From positions 186,001-250,000 of the forward strand of contig CP071497.1 of the NCBI GenBank assembly GCA_017354895.1: a stretch of DNA of 64,000 nucleotides. Direction: 5' to 3'. Of this stretch, positions 21,454 to 30,634 are shown in pieces. This stretch comes from Podospora comata (Eukaryota > Ascomycota > Sordariomycetes > Sordariales > Podosporaceae). A program made the translations under genes and the position numbers. Below the pieces are notes generated by a model, which was not told the DNA's origin, did not search any database, and saw only the letters and a list, made by a program, of their open reading frames with translations. Numbering within the stretch: position 1 is the stretch's first letter; each line of letters starts with the position of its first letter.

Positions 21454-24103
21454 CTACACAAGAACAACATGATCCCGACCGTCATTACCAAACACAGAAC
21501 CCACGGGAAGCCTGCCGTCTTCACCTGTCAGAGTATGAACAAACACAGCCCCGACGACCCTGAACCAATTATCCCCTCGAGTGCCAGACAAGTAGGCCTC
21601 AGACGAGGGCACCATCCGCAGAGCCATGGGCGTGGGGATGCCTCCGCTGAGAAATATGCTGTCACCCTCTGCCAGGCTCAGGGGACCACTGCCGATGAGC
21701 TTGACGCTGTAGGCGTTTGTGCTCATGATGAATAGATTCCTCTGGTCGAGGGCGAGCTGGTTGCAGGTTTTGAAAAAGTATCTCCAGGCTTTTCTGTTCC
21801 GTCGGAGGATGGAGATGGCCCTGGTCATTTTCGAAAGGACCAAGTCCCATATCGCTTCGGTGGTGGCTTCGGGGAGGAGGGGGGAAGAGGACGATGGGCC
21901 ATTGTCATCGTCGTCAAGGGCAAGACTGTCGTGGAGAGATTGATAGTCGTTCAGGTCGGACGGACGCGAGAGGTTGTCGAGTATCTCCAGGAGCTGTGAG
22001 AAGCCCTGAAAGTCGTCTCTACGGTCGGGGAAGTCTTCCGGTATGTGCCAGTATTCCGGCCGGCTGTTGTTTGGCGACCGGACCAAGCCTTCCAGGACGG
22101 CGAACTGGCGAGTCTTCCAGGTTTCTTTTGTGTCGGAACGTCTGGCCCGGAAGAGGTCTTTGAAGATGGTCAGGTGCCAGAAGTGCAATGTGTAAAGGTT
22201 TGCAGCAAGGGCCAAGTGCAACTCGGCCCCTTTTAGATGATGCGTGGGTGCAAACGGCTGCGAAACCCACATCACCGTGCCGCTGAAGGTCCCGGCTAGC
22301 AGAAGAGCTGATGGATCTAGCAGTTGGTAATCGTACCCAGGTGTAATGTCGTAAGTGTTGTTGAGGCGGTACCTTGAGGTCAGCCACGCACTGGGTCGAG
22401 GGGTGCTCCAGTCTGGCACCCACGATATGGTCTCAGTAGCACTGGGATCACGTATGCAGGCTGTACTGATACCGGCATCCATCAGCATGATGAGTGCTTC
22501 TGGTCTCCATGCAAGAAGATCTTTCACCAGGGTGAGGTAGGTTTCCGTTGTTGAAAGAGAGTAGTCGGGTGGCGAGGGGCTGGCACCGCAGGTCTGTAAG
22601 ATGCCGGAGATGGAGAAGGCCTTGTCTTGGGGCTGTGTGCTGATCCGCTCCCGCAGAGCCGCCCGGATGCCATCAAGTGCTTCAGCAGCCTGAAGTGTCT
22701 CGGTTGCTGTAGCCGAGTCACGAAGCCATGACTGTCCTTGCCCAAAGCCGATCCCGTACCAAACGAGATACAGTCTTCTGGTTTGGATGCCTGCCAATAC
22801 TGTCATCACAAACCAGACAAGCACGGCAGGGGCTCCAGCCCGAAAGCTAGTCAAGACTTGTATCTGCACGAACATCCTCGTCAGATAGGCCCATGCGCCT
22901 ATCGTGGAGATTAGCCCAATTGCGGCGACGGTCCAGTGAAACAGTCGAAAGAGTAAAGGTGAGTCCCCAAACCTGTCCCAATAAGCAATAATGTCATCTC
23001 TCAAAGACGACTTCCTGTTACCCGAAACGTGGATTCGTGAAGATTCAAACCCATTGGAAGGCCGCGGCAGTCCAAGCCAGAGATCAATCATGGACTGCCA
23101 GTGGGCTAGGACCGAGGGGCTGACGGGGTATGACGCCGCCGTCTCCTCAAGCTCAGCCATCGTCTTGAAGCTGCCCATGCTATTCTGTGCCATGAGACTG
23201 ATTGCACTGATGAGCTCTTCCCAAGAGATCTCCTTGGTGCCGCACAGGACGACTAAATGGCGAGCCAGAATCAATTCTTGAAATGTCCATGACCGGTGTA
23301 TCCATTCGCGATCAAGCACCTGGTCGAGATCAACACTGCGGGTTACCGGCTCACGATGCTTTAACCTGACTACGCATTCATTTTGTTAGCATCGAAGAAG
23401 ATTCAAAAGACAGGACGCCCCAAGAATGAAGAAGCTCACATCTCATCGCTTCCCACACGGCCTCCCTATACCTCGCAGACTCAGCCCTCGCAGTTGCTGC
23501 ATCAGGAGCAGTACAGATACGCAGCGGTAGCTGCCTGCCGAATCTTGCTAATTGCGATAGATACTCCATAGCTAGATCACTCCGGTCATTGCCATGTCCC
23601 AGCCAAACATAGGTCGACTTTGCTAGGGAGAAGATGTGCTGCATCAAGGGAATTTGGTCAAGTTTTTCCTGTTCATTCTCTTGATTGATGCATATTGAAT
23701 CGACCCAGAGTGTTGCAGGTGTGGTGTACCCATGACGCCGTCGTATCTGACAGAGAGCCGCATAGCAATTCTCAGTGATGTCGACATGGACGCCATGACA
23801 TACAATGGTTCGCGTGGTTGGGGATGGCCGCTTCCCGCCCCAGACATAGGAAAGAGCAATGAAAGACGGCCGGCTGTCTTCAAAACTGACTACCCGAAGG
23901 TCGCCATGGAGCTGAGGTGGGAAGTTTGACTCGTGGCTGGGAGGTGGCGCCTCGAGCTCCAACAAACGAATGGAACGTGTGTCTGGCGGGAGAGGAAACC
24001 GGGAGTACAGTGCATCAAGTGATTCTTTCAGGCTGGTGTTGTCTGACGATCTTTGCTGCTGTTCCATTGAGTCGAGTTGAGGTCTTGGAGCAGCCACATG
24101 CAT
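21454..24103 (-). CDS. HET domain protein 2 with predicted membrane hairpin, 859 aa
   Basis: Exon 1 (24103-23440) and exon 2 (23369-21454) join across a 70-nt intron (GTGAGC donor, CGTAG acceptor) and restore the HET block R-E-W-I-H-R-S-W-T-F-Q-E. Other HET blocks are A-L-S-Y-V-W-G at about 83-89, L-W-V-D-S-I-C-I-N-Q at 132-141 and T-Y-V-W-L-G-H-G at 164-171. After the domain, two hydrophobic stretches at about 366-384 and 399-415 look like membrane helices joined by a short loop. The remaining 440 residues include an S-F-S/A-F-S-I-S-G-I-L block and W-V-P-D-W-S-T-P-R, which recur in other fungal HET proteins. HET proteins cause cell death in incompatible fusions. Membrane segments placed mid-protein are uncommon among simple HET proteins but known in some large paralogues. 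It shares a divergent promoter with the K+/H+ antiporter. The start could also be Met13. Confidence 0.9.
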
Positions 24104-24676
24104 GTTGGCATCTCAGGTGATAGGTGAAGGCGTGCTCGTAAGGCTGTGCCGCTGCGGGGGAGGTTGACGCCAAGCACGGCGCAGACAAGCCACATTCCTT
24201 CCAGTTTCTCAGCCCGTCACCTCCCAATGCTTATCAGTCTCCTCCACCGCTTCTTGACGGTCTCTGGCGGTCTAGATTGTTGACCTTGGCGTGACCCCCC
24301 AGTTCCGCCCCTTGTCTTGTCGACATTGGACAAGGCGAACGGTCACGCAAGAACATCATGACGCCACGAAGCTTTCTCAGTGTATGATTGCGACTAAACG
24401 AGCTGTCTGACCACCTCCCAACTGGGATCTGTCACGAACCCTGAGTGTGAGCCCTGCGCCCACCTGTCCCGCAAGGCATGGGTCTCTTTGTCTCGAGTAC
24501 TTGAAGCTCCCCGCTTCTCTCTTTTAGGTCCTGAATTGGAACTGACCGATTGTTCTTTTCCTTCCTCGGCTCCTGGCCTCTGAGGAAGTCATTATATTAC
24601 CACCAAATCCAGTCGCCGTTGTGTTCTCTCGTGCTCACCGAACAAGGGCCTATCAGGCTCATCTGGCTCGCCCAGC
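24104..24676. other. Divergent promoter region of HET-2 and Kha1-like gene
   Basis: This 0.57-kb region separates two genes transcribed away from each other and must carry both promoters. No coding signal is seen apart from out-of-frame overlaps at the right edge. Confidence 0.45.
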
Positions 24677-27433
24677 ATGGCGACAACAACAACAACAGCA
24701 ACAGCGGCAACAGCCACTCCAACCGTGGTTCGAGCTCCCGCCCAAGCGGGCGTGTTCGAAGGCCTCAACCCCTCCATCTACAATCCCGCCGACCCCCTTG
24801 TCCTTTTCATCATCCAGGCCACCATTGTCATTGCCCTCACCCGTGCTCTCTACTGGCCGCTGTCCAAGATCCGAGAGCCGAGAGTGATTGCAGAGGTCAT
24901 CGCAGGCATTCTGCTCGGACCCTCCGTTATGGGCCGTATCCCCGGCTTCACTGATGCCATCTTTCCGCCTGCCAGCATGGCACCCTTCCGACTTGTGGCC
25001 AACATTGGCCTTGTGCTGTTCCTCTTTTTAGTTGGACTGGAAATTAACCTGTCATATTTGCTGAGCAACTGGCGAATCGCTTTTAGCGTCGCAGCTCTGG
25101 ACATGACGATTCCCTTTGGACTCGGTGTGGCGGTGGCATACGGGTTGTACCACGAGTTTGCGGGTGAGCCAGGAACGGCCCCCATCTCATTTGGCATCTT
25201 TGCTCTCTTCATCGGTGTGGCGATGGCCATCACGGCGTTTCCAGTCCTATGTCGAATCTTGACGAGCTTGAAGCTGTTGAACACCACCGTCGGAGTGATT
25301 GTCCTGACAAGCGGCATCGCCAATGATGTGGTGGGCTGGGTTCTTCTTGCGTTGTGTGTCACGCTTGTGAATGCTGGAGCCGGAATAACGGCGCTGTATG
25401 TGTTTCTGGTTTCGGTTGGATACAGCTTGTTCCTGACATATGCCGTCCGTCCGGCATTCATTTGGGTGTTGCGCAAGACGAAGAGCCTGGAGAACGGGCC
25501 GACCGAGGGTGTGGTTGCGCTGACGCTATTCATGGTGTTGGCGTCCTCCTTCTTTACGAGCATCATTGGCGTTCACTCTATCTTTGGGGCTTTCATGGTC
25601 GGGCTGATGTGCCCTCATGAGGGCGGGTTTGCAATCAAACTGACCGAGAAGATCGAGGATCTCACTTCTACGCTGTTTGTGCCGCTGTTCTTTGCGCTTT
25701 CGGGAATCAATACGAACATCGGCCTACTCAACACCGGGACCGTCTGGGGCTATGTGATTGCCATCATTTTCGTGGCCTTCTTCAGCAAGTTGGCTGGTGG
25801 AACTCTGGGCGCGAGGTTGAACGGGCTGGTCTGGAGAGAGTCTTTCACCATCGGCACGCTCATGTCATGCAAGGGGTTGGTCGAGCTCATTGTTTTGAAC
25901 ATTGGCCTGCAAGCCAAGATTTTGAGCACAAAGACCTTCACCATGTTTGTCATTATGGCTCTCGTCACCACCTTTTCCACGGCCCCGTTGGTCAGCTGGC
26001 TCTATCCACCCTGGTATCAGCAGAAGCTCGACCTGTGGAAGAAGGGCAAGATAGACTGGGATGGCAATCCGATCATACCAGCGGATGGTCAAGACTCGGA
26101 GGAAAAATACCGCAAGGGAGATGTGGCCACCCGTCTGCTGGTCTATCTTCGAACAGATGGCCTGTCCTCTATTCTGGGGCTCATATCGTTGTTTACTTCC
26201 TCCTCTGCCCCAACACCAGCGGCCAGTGCCTCGTCAGACAACGAAAAGGCAGCCGACCCCTCCGCCGCTCACACAGATGAGCAGAGGCCACTTCGCATTC
26301 AGGGGTATCGTCTGGTGGAGCTGACAGACCGCAATTCTTCCGTCATGAAAGTATCCGACATTGAAGACTACGCCTCCCACGACCCCATCGTCAAGGCCTT
26401 CGGCACCTCCACCGCCAACAACACTTCCCGCGACGTCATCGTCTCTGGACAAATCGCTGTCGTTCCCGAAGAGGGATTCGCCGACACCCTCGCCACCCAA
26501 GCCTCCAAAACCAACAGCGACCTGGTCCTCGTCCCCTGGAGCGAGACAGGCACCATTTCCGAAATCCAAAGCTTCTACTACGGCGGCAACTCCAGCATCA
26601 AGGACAACATGCTCGCAAACAAGGATTTCGCCGGCCTCGTGACAGACGTCTACGAAAAGCACAGGCACCTCGCCGCCGTGGGAGTTTATGTCGACAGCTC
26701 CCTCCTCAGCACCAGCCACCCCCGGTCAAGGATAGGCGACGACTCGCAAGCAACAAAGACGGGAATCACCCGACAACTCACCCGAGACGCGACAGGTGTC
26801 AGCCTAGCCGAGGCCCAAGACATCGGAGCAGCCAAGTTTCACTCCGCCGAAAGCAAAGGCCCAAAGGTTGTCCGTGTGCTCTACAGAGGAGGTGAGGACG
26901 ACCTCTTTGCGGTGAGGCTAGGGTATCAACTCGCCCAGACCGACAAGGTCGTCTTGGAGGTGGTTATCGAAGCAGCGGCCAACCGCGCCGACAGTGAGAT
27001 GGCCGCGCTCAAGTCGGTTCTTTCCGAAAGTCTGGGCGACAGGGTTGTCTACCTTGATGCTCAGGACACAGCCGAAGCGATTCAGAGTTTGCTGTCGCCA
27101 TGCAGGCAGGTGCGCAGCTCGCGGTCGGTTCTGGTGGTGGTGGGGAGGTCTGTTTCGTCTTGGTTGGCATCTTCTGTTGAGCCGGGCCCGTCTTCTTCCG
27201 CGGCGGCTGAGCTGCCTGCCGTTCGCAAGGTTCTTGGGCTGAAGGCGGCACGTCTCGCTGCGGAGGTGAGGAAGGGAGCAGGGGACAAGGCCAATGTTAG
27301 TCTGCTTGTTGTCCAGGCCAAGACTGCCCCAGCGACGACGACGACGACGACGACTGCGGGCGAGGGAGGAGTGCCTGCCTTGAAGCGGAAACCGAGTACA
27401 TATTCGCAGGAGAGTGGTCATGTAGGAGCGTAA
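24677..27433 (+). CDS. KHA1: K+/H+ antiporter, Kha1-like (CPA2 family), 918 aa
   Basis: A single exon of 918 codons starts at the ATG at 24677, followed by a Thr/Ala-rich N-terminus encoded by an ACA/ACG repeat. The membrane domain (about residues 40-440) shows the CPA2 exchanger pattern: P-R-V-I-A-E-V-I-A-G-I-L-L-G-P, then L-V-G-L-E-I-N, A-I-T-A-F-P-V-L, I-A-N-D-V-V-G-W (the ND ion site) and S-C-K-G-L-V-E-L-I-V-L-N. This is the order seen in yeast Kha1, which exchanges K+ for H+ in Golgi or endosomal membranes and helps with alkaline pH and cation stress. The 470-residue soluble tail resembles the regulatory tail of this subfamily. It ends in a poly-Thr stretch encoded by (ACG) repeats near 27334-27353. 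The length (918 aa) matches fungal members (about 870-920). Localisation is inferred from the family. Confidence 0.93.
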   Translation: MATTTTTATAATATPTVVRAPAQAGVFEGLNPSIYNPADPLVLFIIQATIVIALTRALYWPLSKIREPRVIAEVIAGILLGPSVMGRIPGFTDAIFPPASMAPFRLVANIGLVLFLFLVGLEINLSYLLSNWRIAFSVAALDMTIPFGLGVAVAYGLYHEFAGEPGTAPISFGIFALFIGVAMAITAFPVLCRILTSLKLLNTTVGVIVLTSGIANDVVGWVLLALCVTLVNAGAGITALYVFLVSVGYSLFLTYAVRPAFIWVLRKTKSLENGPTEGVVALTLFMVLASSFFTSIIGVHSIFGAFMVGLMCPHEGGFAIKLTEKIEDLTSTLFVPLFFALSGINTNIGLLNTGTVWGYVIAIIFVAFFSKLAGGTLGARLNGLVWRESFTIGTLMSCKGLVELIVLNIGLQAKILSTKTFTMFVIMALVTTFSTAPLVSWLYPPWYQQKLDLWKKGKIDWDGNPIIPADGQDSEEKYRKGDVATRLLVYLRTDGLSSILGLISLFTSSSAPTPAASASSDNEKAADPSAAHTDEQRPLRIQGYRLVELTDRNSSVMKVSDIEDYASHDPIVKAFGTSTANNTSRDVIVSGQIAVVPEEGFADTLATQASKTNSDLVLVPWSETGTISEIQSFYYGGNSSIKDNMLANKDFAGLVTDVYEKHRHLAAVGVYVDSSLLSTSHPRSRIGDDSQATKTGITRQLTRDATGVSLAEAQDIGAAKFHSAESKGPKVVRVLYRGGEDDLFAVRLGYQLAQTDKVVLEVVIEAAANRADSEMAALKSVLSESLGDRVVYLDAQDTAEAIQSLLSPCRQVRSSRSVLVVVGRSVSSWLASSVEPGPSSSAAAELPAVRKVLGLKAARLAAEVRKGAGDKANVSLLVVQAKTAPATTTTTTTAGEGGVPALKRKPSTYSQESGHVGA

Positions 27434-27765
27434 TTTTGAGAGATAACATCCAGATGACGGGAAATAATGATTGATTTGCTCACTCAAAACAGAGGACCAT
27501 GTCGAGCTGTTTGCAGTTTGAATGTTTAAAAAGGCTACCTGCACATAAAAGAATCTATCAGCCGAAACACAAAAGAATATCTGCAGGCAAACAGTGTTTA
27601 TGCCCTAGCTGAGCTATATCTATACAACACCTTCTCATCTCTGGCTTTGTAGGGTCAAAGCTAAACTTGTAACTAGAGACGATATAAGCTACAACCACCA
27701 ATGCTAATAAAGCCCAACATATAAGGTATGCAGCAATCCTTGAAGGGCAAGAAAAGAAGTGGAAT
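27434..27765. other. Convergent 3' region
   Basis: This region lies between the converging antiporter gene and the acidic protein gene. It is AT-rich, as expected for fungal 3' untranslated sequence. No gene is recognised. Confidence 0.4.
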
Positions 27766-30312
27766 CTAGTAATCTTCCTCGTCCTCCTCATAATCTTCCC
27801 CCCCAAATATCTCCTCCTCATCCTCCCCATCCCGGTTCACCTCCTCCACATCCTCATCGTCATCCTCAAAGACCTCGTAATTGCCAACGTCGTAATCATC
27901 CCCTCTCTTGCGCTCAATGTCGTCGTCGTCATCCTCATCATCCTCAGAATCAGAAGGTGGCATGGGAATTCGACCCCTCCCGCCGGTTAACCCCAGCTTC
28001 TGTGCAAGAGCTGACGTTGCCTTTCTGGAGCGGCTGAATTGCTCATTCACTTCGTCTTCTGACTCAGACTCGTCGGTCTCTTCGGAGGATTGACTATCGG
28101 ATTCTTGTTCTTCCCCTTCCTCTTCCTTGCTGCTGTTGTGGTGGGTATCGTCATCATCCTCACTGTCGTCCGAGATAACAGCTCGGAGCCGTTTGTTGGC
28201 CCTCATTTTCCGCACTTCCTGATCCGTGTCATCGTCGGGACGAACAAGCAAAGCGGTGCTATCGCGGCGGGCTCGTTTGATAAGCTGAGGCATCTCATCG
28301 TCCTCGTCTTTTTCGGCACTGCCGTCCTCTTCCTCGGAATCAGAGTCCACCACCCGGCGGGCTCGCTTGGTTGGCCGAGGTACCACCTCTTCTTCTTCTG
28401 AGGTCCCGTTCTCGTCGTCAGAGTCAGAGTCCACTACACGGCGGAGTCGTTTGGCCGGCCGAGGGACATCATCCTCGTGGTCGTCTGAGTCATCTTCCAC
28501 ATCTGAAGACTCCATGATTCTGTTTCGTCTGCGCTTGAGCCTCGCTCTAGCTGCTTGTTGATCAGATTCAGCGTCAGACACTTCCTCCACGCTGGAGGAT
28601 GCGCGAAGTGTAACTGATTCCGGTTCGGGGCTGGAAAATCCAGTGAAAACCTCGTCGTCGTGTTCGTTGCCATCTTCTCCAGCCAGATCAATCAGCGGGC
28701 GGTCCCCATCGACCCCCTCATCTTCCGAGTCTACTTCAGAATCCCCCTCGTTGCTGCCGTCGCTGCCGTCGCTATTGTCAACGTCCAAAATATTCAGATC
28801 ATCTGAATCCTCATCGCTATCCCCCGATTCAATCTCTGAATCATCAATCCCCGAACTTTCGTACTCGTCTGGTGTCTCCTCCCCCTCGTCGGAGTAGTCC
28901 TCGTCGTCGAACGCCACGTCCGTCACCCCGTCTTCATTCCACTGCAGCAGCTTTTGAAAAGCGCGCTCGCCTCTCTTGTCAAAAAACTCAATCACTGGCC
29001 AAACCTTGAAGCCCAAACTCCACGCTCGCTGCACATAGGTGCCCGGCTCCTCCTCTTCGTCCGAGTCCGAGTCAGAATCAGAGTCGTCCAAGCCGCGCAT
29101 ATCGTCCGCCGCATAACAAGCGATTTCCTCGGGTGTGATGGTGAGAAAATCCTCCTCGACTACGCCCGGGCTTCTGGTGTTGCTGGTCCCGTTGACCTCG
29201 TCGGCAGAAGTGGGCCTGGCGTCGGCGACCGATGCCCTCCTGGCTTCGGCAGCGCGCTTCTCGACATTGGGCCAAACCCAGCGGTACTCGACAAAGTTCT
29301 TGGTTCCATGTCCCCTTCTTCCGTGCTGTATCTCTGCTTCCTCTTCGCTGGTCAAGGTGTAGTGGTTCGCACCCGGGGCAGCGCACCAGAGCAGATTCCT
29401 TGCCTCGCAGTGGTTGTACTTTGCCAGAAAGAAAGCATGCTGTAGATTTGGAAAGGCACAAGTAAAGCTCTGAAGCATCGGATCCCTCGTCAAGAAAAAC
29501 AAACCCTTTTCAAAGGCAATGTTGCGGATCCTGTCTGTAACTCCTGGAATGACGGGCATGGGCCATGGTGGGAAGTGACGGGACATGGCGCTGGCGACAC
29601 GGTCGATAAAGACCACGTCACGCTGGCTGTGAAAGCGGACTGAGCCGCAGCCTCCCCGGAGAGCCAGCTCATCGGGGAGGTAGCGAAGGGCGAACTTGCG
29701 GCTCTGGTGGTGTATGGCAAGCACGGTCCGGGCCGCCTTAGTCTGCTGTTCGAGTTGGACGGTTTCCCAAATCTCGGGAGGGGTACCGTTCTGGGGCACC
29801 AAATGGCCGACGATCTGGAATTCATAGAAGCGCGCCTTCTCGGACAAGTCTGGACAAAACTGCTTCCAGATGAGCTGCTGGAGCTCGAGCGGGAGCCGGC
29901 TGAATTGAGGGATGAACTGAGAGCGTTTTTTGCTGCGTCCTTTGTCTTGAAATAGAATCCGGCGGGCGCCGTTCTTATCATCATCAGAGCCGGATGAGTC
30001 TTCCGAGTCGTCCTCAACACCATCGTCCTCTTCCGACTCCTCTTCGGAAGAATCAGCGGCCATGTCGTCAATGAGGTCGAAGCGGCCGTCATGCTCGGAA
30101 TACTCTTCTTCTTCGTCGCCGTCAGAATGGTCCTCTCTGTCGCTGCCCTCCTCGTGTGAGCCAGACTCGTCGTCGTCGTCGTCGTCGTCGACATCAGAAT
30201 GTGAAATGTGGGTAGCAAACGGATTGCCCTCCTCCAGACTGTCCTCGGCTAGCTCCGACACATACAAGCCTGTGCCTCCATCTTCGTCGTCGTCCTCGTC
30301 TCTGCGGGGCAT
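27766..30312 (-). CDS. Highly acidic 2EXR-like protein, 848 aa
   Basis: A single open frame of 848 codons starts at the ATG at 30310-30312. Residues 1-115 are Asp/Glu/Ser-rich. A folded part at about 132-330 begins F-I-P-Q-F-S-R-L-P-L-E-L and has a later H-H-Q-S-R-K-F-A-L-R-Y block, which matches the fungal 2EXR pattern (an F-box-like leading helix, then a residue-rich core). From about 430 to the end the chain is almost all acidic and Ser-rich. It carries a degenerate repeat in which K-R-x-R-R-V-V-D-S-D-S is followed by an acidic stretch; I count at least two clear copies and two weaker ones. The repeats combine basic nuclear-targeting pieces with Ser-Asp sites that CK2-type kinases favour. 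A nuclear or chromatin role is plausible but inferred. CAT/CGT-rich stretches encode the acidic tracts. Confidence 0.85.
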   Translation of the reverse strand: MPRRDEDDDEDGGTGLYVSELAEDSLEEGNPFATHISHSDVDDDDDDDESGSHEEGSDREDHSDGDEEEEYSEHDGRFDLIDDMAADSSEEESEEDDGVEDDSEDSSGSDDDKNGARRILFQDKGRSKKRSQFIPQFSRLPLELQQLIWKQFCPDLSEKARFYEFQIVGHLVPQNGTPPEIWETVQLEQQTKAARTVLAIHHQSRKFALRYLPDELALRGGCGSVRFHSQRDVVFIDRVASAMSRHFPPWPMPVIPGVTDRIRNIAFEKGLFFLTRDPMLQSFTCAFPNLQHAFFLAKYNHCEARNLLWCAAPGANHYTLTSEEEAEIQHGRRGHGTKNFVEYRWVWPNVEKRAAEARRASVADARPTSADEVNGTSNTRSPGVVEEDFLTITPEEIACYAADDMRGLDDSDSDSDSDEEEEPGTYVQRAWSLGFKVWPVIEFFDKRGERAFQKLLQWNEDGVTDVAFDDEDYSDEGEETPDEYESSGIDDSEIESGDSDEDSDDLNILDVDNSDGSDGSNEGDSEVDSEDEGVDGDRPLIDLAGEDGNEHDDEVFTGFSSPEPESVTLRASSSVEEVSDAESDQQAARARLKRRRNRIMESSDVEDDSDDHEDDVPRPAKRLRRVVDSDSDDENGTSEEEEVVPRPTKRARRVVDSDSEEEDGSAEKDEDDEMPQLIKRARRDSTALLVRPDDDTDQEVRKMRANKRLRAVISDDSEDDDDTHHNSSKEEEGEEQESDSQSSEETDESESEDEVNEQFSRSRKATSALAQKLGLTGGRGRIPMPPSDSEDDEDDDDDIERKRGDDYDVGNYEVFEDDDEDVEEVNRDGEDEEEIFGGEDYEEDEEDY

Positions 30313-30634
30313 CTTTAATTGGTTTAATCAGGCAAAGGCGAGCGAGTGGTGCTCAAGGGATGGACGACGCGATGAGTTGAAGTGTCGAGTCGCGTTTGGG
30401 GTCTTTGGTCTTGGGGTTCATTGAAGGTTGTGACGATGCCAAGCCGGCAGGCAGATTTTTAGCGTGTGCCCGCTGAAAGCACAGACCATATCTGCCGCTC
30501 CCCTACATGGTTGATGCTGACTCTCATCATTACTACTTATTTCATCATCCCATCCCATTTCACTAATAGTAGTTAGTTATCTTCCGCATGAAAATATGTA
30601 CATGAAATCGGCCTGCTACTCCATAGGTAATCTA
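30313..30634. other. Intergenic region
   Basis: This 0.32-kb stretch holds the promoter of the acidic protein gene and the 3' end of the acyltransferase gene. Nothing else is recognised. Confidence 0.4.
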
